Shown here piece after piece: positions 58,901-64,000 of a stretch of DNA of 64,000 nucleotides; within the stretch, counting starts at the first letter, position 1, and every line of letters begins with the position of its first letter. The notes beneath the pieces are model-generated. The model saw nothing but the letters and a program-made list of their open reading frames with translations. It had not been told where the DNA came from and did no database searches. The DNA is from Ectocarpus siliculosus (Eukaryota > Sar > Phaeophyceae > Ectocarpales > Ectocarpaceae): the NCBI GenBank assembly GCA_000310025.1, contig FN648536.1, forward strand, positions 78,946 to 142,945, given 5' to 3'. The translations under genes and the position numbers were made by a program.

Positions 58901-61900
58901 GCAGCACGGGGTTCCCTCTCCCCGTCCCCGGCCCCAGAACATGCGGCGCCCACCAAGCCAACGTGTCGAACCCGAACCTCACTCCGAAGTAGCTCCACCG
59001 AGGCGCTGCTACCGCCCCTAGCCCCGTCGAGGCCTAGACCGTCCTGACCCCTGGCGTTCGGTAGCGGTAGGCAAAAGCAGCACACACGGGAGGATGATAG
59101 CTCACGGATAGCCTCTGTTGCATCATCATCGCGAGAAGCCGGCCACGGGGGGGGGTATCGGGAAAAAAAAGGTGGTCCCTCCGCGACAACCGCGACGTAC
59201 ACCGGACAAAAACAGACCCAGGACGACATTTTTTCGAGGCAAGAACGCGACCAAGGGTCTACCTTTGCGCCGCCCTGGTGTCTCGGCCGCCATCGGCATC
59301 GACAACAGTAGCAGCTGCCGGCGCGACGACCCCTCGCCGCTCCGACTCCATTACAAGCCGCAGCATTTCCTGCGCGAGGGCAGAGTAGACAACCCGCACG
59401 ACGACTCTTGGGGGCCCCGGGAGCGACGGTGCCGGAGGCCGGGCGACCGCGCGACGCGCCGACTCGCCGGGCGCCGCGGCAGCGCCTCGGCGACCCCCGG
59501 TCAGCCAAGACAGCGGGCCGCGCCAAGCGCTGCCCTTTCCCGCCGATACTACCGCCGACGGCCCTCCGCGATCGCTTGCGGTAGGGGTGGCGCCGTTGTT
59601 CGAGGCCGTCGGTGCTGGCGGCCAGGGGACCTTCGGCAAATTTGTCCTCAGGGCCTTGACCACGACCAGGCTGGAGGATGGCCGAGCGCCGGCACCAGCG
59701 GCGGCGGCGGAGGTGGCGGAGGCGGTGCGGGGATTGGAACTGCTTTCGCCACCGCGTGCGCGGAACACTCTCATGGCCCAGTCCTCGCGGGGGTCACCGT
59801 CATACCCTTCGCCGGTCTCCTCGCTGCTGCTGGTCCCAGCCGAGCTACGGTCGCCGCTACCGCCTCCGCCAGCGGCGGCAGAGCCGGGCGGTGCGGCACG
59901 CTCCGGACGCGAGAGGGTCAGGGCAGACGCCAGGGGAGGCTGCGCAGCGGGTGCGCTCGCCGTCGCTGGTTTCCACGCCGCCCACTTGGCAATGGCCCTG
60001 GGATACGGGGAGAAGGCCAACACAACACACACACACACACACACAAGCGCTTGACCAATATTTGCTTGGTTGGTTGGGTTTTGGTGCCTTGTTGCATGTC
60101 GCTATTTTGGAGATACGGCAGTTCCTGACAAACGTGGGCGGGGAGGGGGACGAACTGGCTGACATCGGGAACGACTGGTCAGGTGGAAAGCAAGGAAGGA
60201 TTGACCGCAAAAAGTCGCTGAGGGCATCTGACAACAAACACAACAACGACGATGACGCTGAGGTACCTCAAGCTCTCGCCCTGCTTTGCCAGCAGCGCCG
60301 CCGCGCGCACGTCTCCGTCGAGCGCCGACAGCGCCGCGGCTAGGTGCCGCGCCGCCGCTGCGGTCCGGCCCCCAACCCCAACCCCGCCCCGTTCCCTCCC
60401 GCCGGCGCCGACAGCACCGCGCCCGTTCTCGCCGAGCGGTAGGGTACCAAGCAAACCGCGCGGAGTCGCTGCTCGTCGGCCGAAAACCGCCTGAGTCACG
60501 GCACACACCGAACACACCGGCAAGTCATGGCCGTGCTCTCGCGGCACTACTACCCCTATTCTAAAGCACGGCGAAGCTTCAGCGGACTCATTGAATGGTG
60601 TCTCTTCGCTCTCCGAGTCGGGGCTAAACCTTGCCGTATTGATGCCGTGCAGCGGCGCCTCCTTGTGAGGAAGAATAGAGCAACGCATGAATGGGCGGCG
60701 AGCTACTAGCTCGACCAAACACAGGAGCCGCAAAAAGTCCGCATCTTCTTCATCGATGGCGGCGGCAAAAGTGGTTGCGGGGTTGATGGTAATCTGGCAT
60801 CTTGAAGCTGCTATCAATAGTGCCAACACCGGCGGACTCATGAAAGGACATCAGTCTCGACGGGGCATGAAACGCCAAAAAGCCTCTGACCCGCAGATGC
60901 CCCAGATATGGGAGAAACCGAAGGGATCGGCCTTAAAAATATCAAGAATGCGGGTTCGGCGCTCGGATCTAGACCACTAACAACAACACCAACGTTCGTG
61001 TTCGCTACGCTTGCAATAATTTGACCGTGCCAACCGCCCGTCAAACGTGCCTATTCGGCCAGTGATACCATGTTTTTCGAGAGACCAGTGCATATACCAC
61101 TGCATAGTCGGCGCTGTTTCTTCCGTCCACAACGGTCTCGGCTCTCACTAGCTACTTGCGGACACAATACACTCCATCTTGCGGAACAAGTCTAGCTCAC
61201 CGCTAGATTAGCCTGGTGGCATTCGGCTAAGCCCGCTTCCACCGCAGCATGCAGCGGCCTGAACGCCTGCTGAAGCTCGGGAACACCCTATTTGTAGCCA
61301 TACCGGGATATGCGAATCAGCGGGCGGGGAGGGCAATGGGGGCATTACGTTGTCATTCCGTACCACTTGTACTCTCCTTGGGGTTGTAGAGCTGCTGAAA
61401 AACAATGAATATGACTTGACGCGACGTTAACGAACAAAAAAGTTCGAAACACTTGACCAACAAAAATAAAGCCCACAAGTTTCAGCCTGAGCCATGGGAG
61501 GGTACGCAGGGCGTCGACGCTATGCCTCAATAAATTTACCGCTGTCCCGACATCACCCCAACGCGTTCTGGTCAAGTAACACATTACTCCCGCTGGTCCT
61601 TGAGGAAACGTTACGCCTCGGCAAGACACACTGCGCCTCGCAGCACAATGCACGTTCGTCGCCCAAATCCGTGTTATCAAGGTACAAATATCGAGGGTTT
61701 CCATGTTCCTTCTTCCCCTCGCTGCCTCGGCAAGGTTTTGCTTAGGCATGACCCAAAGCGAGGGGGGGGGTCTTTCTAGCGAGCAGGGCTAGACTCACCC
61801 TCAAGGGACCGATACCTTCTTGCTACGGCGCACCCGCCGCGAGGCGTGCGCAGTGGTGGAGTTGGGTCGGCACTGGTGCGTCAGGTACAAAGGTGCAGAT

Positions 61901-61971
61901 GCGCGGGCCTCGAGGCCGTCGGTGCAGGCAGCAATGCCCATCTCATCTTTGTGCGCGGAGGCAGACGCCAT
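55968..61971 (-). CDS. Ankyrin-like, largely disordered protein, 7 exons, 1004 residues
   Basis: Exons: 61971-61816, 61287-61201, 60793-60267, 59997-59263, 59050-58846, 57706-57434, 56999-55968; every join agrees in phase and the total is 3015 bp. The start ATG is followed by Ala (MASASAHKDEMG). Residues 62-80 (RPLHAAVEAGLAECHQ) and 86-106 (PATTFAAAIDEEDADFLRLL) resemble two ankyrin repeats; a third helix-rich block is HLAAALSALDGDVRAAALLA near 230. Beyond residue 270 the chain is Ala/Gly/Ser/Pro/Arg-rich and probably disordered, with basic clusters (GKKRPRPEPG, ANKRRRKAG) that could be nuclear signals. No enzyme motif seen. Exon 3 may hide a 71-bp intron (60561-60491). A role as a scaffold is only a guess from composition. 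Further upstream exons cannot be excluded. Confidence 0.62.
60018..60047. repeat. (CA)n microsatellite next to a splice acceptor
   Basis: About 11 CA units on the plus strand, lying roughly 20 bp upstream of the acceptor of exon 4 of the ankyrin-like gene, where on the minus strand it forms a TG-rich run. Confidence 0.9.
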
Positions 61972-63011
61972 CAGAAAGGTGGACGGGCACTATGTACACG
62001 GCCCTATGCTTGCTAGAGGGAGCTGTACTGTCTCAGTAACCTGGTTTTGCCATGAAATGAGGAGGGGACAGGTGGTGACGAGCTGACTGGGCTGGTTGAC
62101 CCTTCGGCGCGAGAATTTTCAGACCAAGAACCCTAAGTGCAACGAGGGAGAAAGCGAGGAACCGACTGGGAAGGACAGCAACGAGAGCGTGTACGAAGCG
62201 GAGCGGGTCGAGTTTGGTCGTGCTAGGATTGGCCACAGCGACACCGGAGAAGCGGCACCGGAGCAGCGGCACCGGAGCAGAGCGGAACCGGAGCATGCGG
62301 ACGGCATCGAACCGTGTCGCACGGACAAACATCTCTTCTTGTGTTGTCAATTATTTTCCGTTTTTTTTTTCCTGAATATAGGTGTTAGGTGTGTGTAATG
62401 ACGTCACTGGTTTTGTAGAGAGACGCGGCAGAGATGGCGCGGATAACCCGGGTGCCTTAATTGTGTACCTGCATCGTGGAAGACCCCTTCAATGTGGAAC
62501 GATTCCTAGTCAGTGTCGATGTTTACACTGCTGTGTCTAACACAGATGATCTGGATAGATTCGGGCGATTGTCAATTGCAATGATGGCTTTGGTTGGTTG
62601 TTCTTCTTCATTGTATGTCCACGGGCCCATTCTGACAGCACTTCAGACAGCAGCTGCATGCCCCGAGCTTGTTGTGCACCATACACCATGGTGTTATTTT
62701 TGTACAGACAGCACTTCAGACAGCAGTACGCTGTAGTCGACAAACATTCATTTTGGTGAAGTGCGGGACAAGGGGGGGGGTGATGCCGCCTGCTGTAGTC
62801 AAATTGTAGTGTGTGGGCGTGTAGTTCAGTTGTGAGCACGCAAACGTGCTGCAGGGATTGTAGGTGTACCTCCTCGGGCTTGTGTACCCTTTTCTTGCTA
62901 ATAGTGTGCGTGTTCTTTAGATCTTCCGATGGCTTTAGCATTTTTGTGACCACGGGCCGAGTCTTTGCCAGATTTTGGGATTAGCAACTGACACGAGTTT
63001 AATGTGAAGAA

Positions 63012-63055
<44 letters not shown>

Positions 63056-63111
63056 TAGCCTGAAAAAATGGTCTGATTCTGTAGTCTCAAGCCATGCAAC
63101 CAAACGCTCAC
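61972..63111. other. Stretch without a recognised gene
   Basis: Presumed upstream region of the ankyrin-like gene. Contains a doubled CTGACAGCACTTCAGACAGC-type block (62633-62655 and 62703-62725) and the (CAA)n run at 63013-63052. No motif-bearing frame. Confidence 0.4.
63013..63052. repeat. (CAA)n microsatellite
   Basis: About 13 perfect CAA triplets. Confidence 0.95.
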
Positions 63112-63461
63112 CTGGGCCACAGAAGGAAGGGGCCGTGTCCACGGCAGAGCAACCGATCCCCCTTTGCCTGCACCATCTGCTATGCACAGAGAGGCGAATC
63201 CCCTATTGAAATCTGATGCACCATACGCCTTCAAGCCAACCTCACAAGCAACAACCACCAACACACCTGCGCCACACATCGCAAGGCGTCGACATTTCCC
63301 GCCGACTGCCACCTCAGCTCTGCCAGCTTCAACGACAGGTTGTACACCTCATCAGCCAATGAAAGGGACTGGGGAGGGCCCACGACACTGGCGCTGCTAC
63401 CGACGCCACTCCTGTCGCCGGGCGCGGCGGGGGCTTTCGTCATTTGGAGTCCTCCCAACAA
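63112..63461 (-). CDS. Two internal exons of an unidentified gene
   Basis: Exon 63461-63267 lies between gacacagcag|TTG and GCGCAG|gtgtgt (phase 0 to 0); exon 63179-63112 follows gcatag|CAG and ends CCC-AG|gtgagc (phase 0 to 2). The frame reads SLADEVYNLSLKLAELRWQ and NVDALRCVAQ, then QAKGDRLLCRGHGPFLLWPR. It is helical and non-repetitive. The 5' part probably lies right of the window; 3' exons were not found and might even belong to the ankyrin-like gene. Confidence 0.42.
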
Positions 63462-64000
63462 CTGCTGTGTCAGGCACACGTCCTGAAACCGGAGGACGTG
63501 ACGCGGAACACGGAAATCTTTGTGGTAATGTTTCCAAAGAAGGCAGCCCGTAAAAAACGTCGAATGGTCACAGCAAGTGTACCGCGGAGGGGGAGTGTCG
63601 GCAGGCAAGCAGCAGACGCCTACTCTCGACAGGCGGCCACGGTGATTACAAGGGGTAACTCACGAACGGCCCATTTGCCTACGGCGTGGTTGGCGTGCGT
63701 GGCGACTACTGTTTCTTACATGTAGGTTCCGAACAGCAGAAGCTAACAAGGCGGCTATGTGTCTTGCGCACGTGTCAAGCTCCTTCTCCCACCGGATGGT
63801 GGTACTGCAGCAGAGATATGTCGTGATTTGGTAACGGACTAGCGTGTAGGCCCCTCGACCCGCACTCGCCGTGTGTCTGGCGCAGGAATGACAGCATGAC
63901 AAATGCTCGCGACGTGCGGTTGTACCAATTTTTCCAGATACAGTACTGTAGTCGATCGATCTCGGGAAGATACATTATTCACCATACCAATCGTTGCATG
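63462..64000. other. Window edge without a recognised gene
   Basis: Short frames only. It may contain intron of the partial gene to its left. Confidence 0.35.

Noticed and set aside
59118-60128. 336-codon plus-strand frame
   Set aside because: Antisense to phase-consistent exons of the ankyrin-like gene; composition is low-complexity.

Overview
The window reads as nuclear DNA of a photosynthetic stramenopile, most likely a brown alga. Protein-coding sequence is split by GT-AG introns (71 bp to about 1.7 kb, often several hundred bp), exons are GC-rich, genes often alternate strand, and one minus-strand gene opens with a heterokont-type bipartite plastid leader (signal peptide ending in GDAF). 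The organism call is an inference; no rRNA or tRNA gene was found to test it.

Layout. 0.2-4.2 kb: exons of an RGS-domain protein (+), with an LTR element lying in one intron. 5-6 kb: a SINE-like repeat and a LINE scrap. 7.3-10.3 kb: isolated minus-strand exons of an unidentified gene. 11.2-16.1 kb: a plastid, probably thylakoid-lumen, PsbQ-like protein (-). 17.5-23.3 kb: a retroelement cluster (SINE-like repeat, a nearly full-length but frameshifted LINE, and the 3' part of a second LINE). 24.5-25.4 kb: a leucine-rich-repeat-like reading frame (+). 26.9-31.5 kb: no convincing gene; a long inverted repeat and tandem duplications. 31.5-36.9 kb: malate dehydrogenase (-). 38.3-44.6 kb: an acid-lipase-type alpha/beta hydrolase in 11 exons (+), divergent from malate dehydrogenase. 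45.0-45.8 kb: a 100-N gap followed by a corrupted second copy of the lipase 3' region. 47.5-51.8 kb: serine O-acetyltransferase in 8 exons (-). 52.4-53.8 kb: a polyglutamine exon (-) and a small spliced gene (+). 56.0-62.0 kb: a 1004-residue, mostly disordered protein with ankyrin-like repeats in 7 exons (-). 63.1-63.5 kb: two exons of a partial gene (-).

The best-supported models (lipase, serine acetyltransferase, malate dehydrogenase, the ankyrin-like protein, the RGS exons) rest on GT-AG junctions that agree in phase at every join and, except for the ankyrin-like protein, rebuild known family motifs. Functionally the genes are housekeeping and signalling: malate/oxaloacetate interconversion, cysteine synthesis, lipid ester hydrolysis, G-protein regulation and a photosystem accessory protein. 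They do not form a visible operon or pathway cluster.

The most unusual feature is in the repeats. Elements with unrelated bodies share a short tRNA-like 3' module and end in poly(C) rather than poly(A), and the large LINE also ends in poly(C). I see no evidence for a defence island, CRISPR array or other new multi-gene system.
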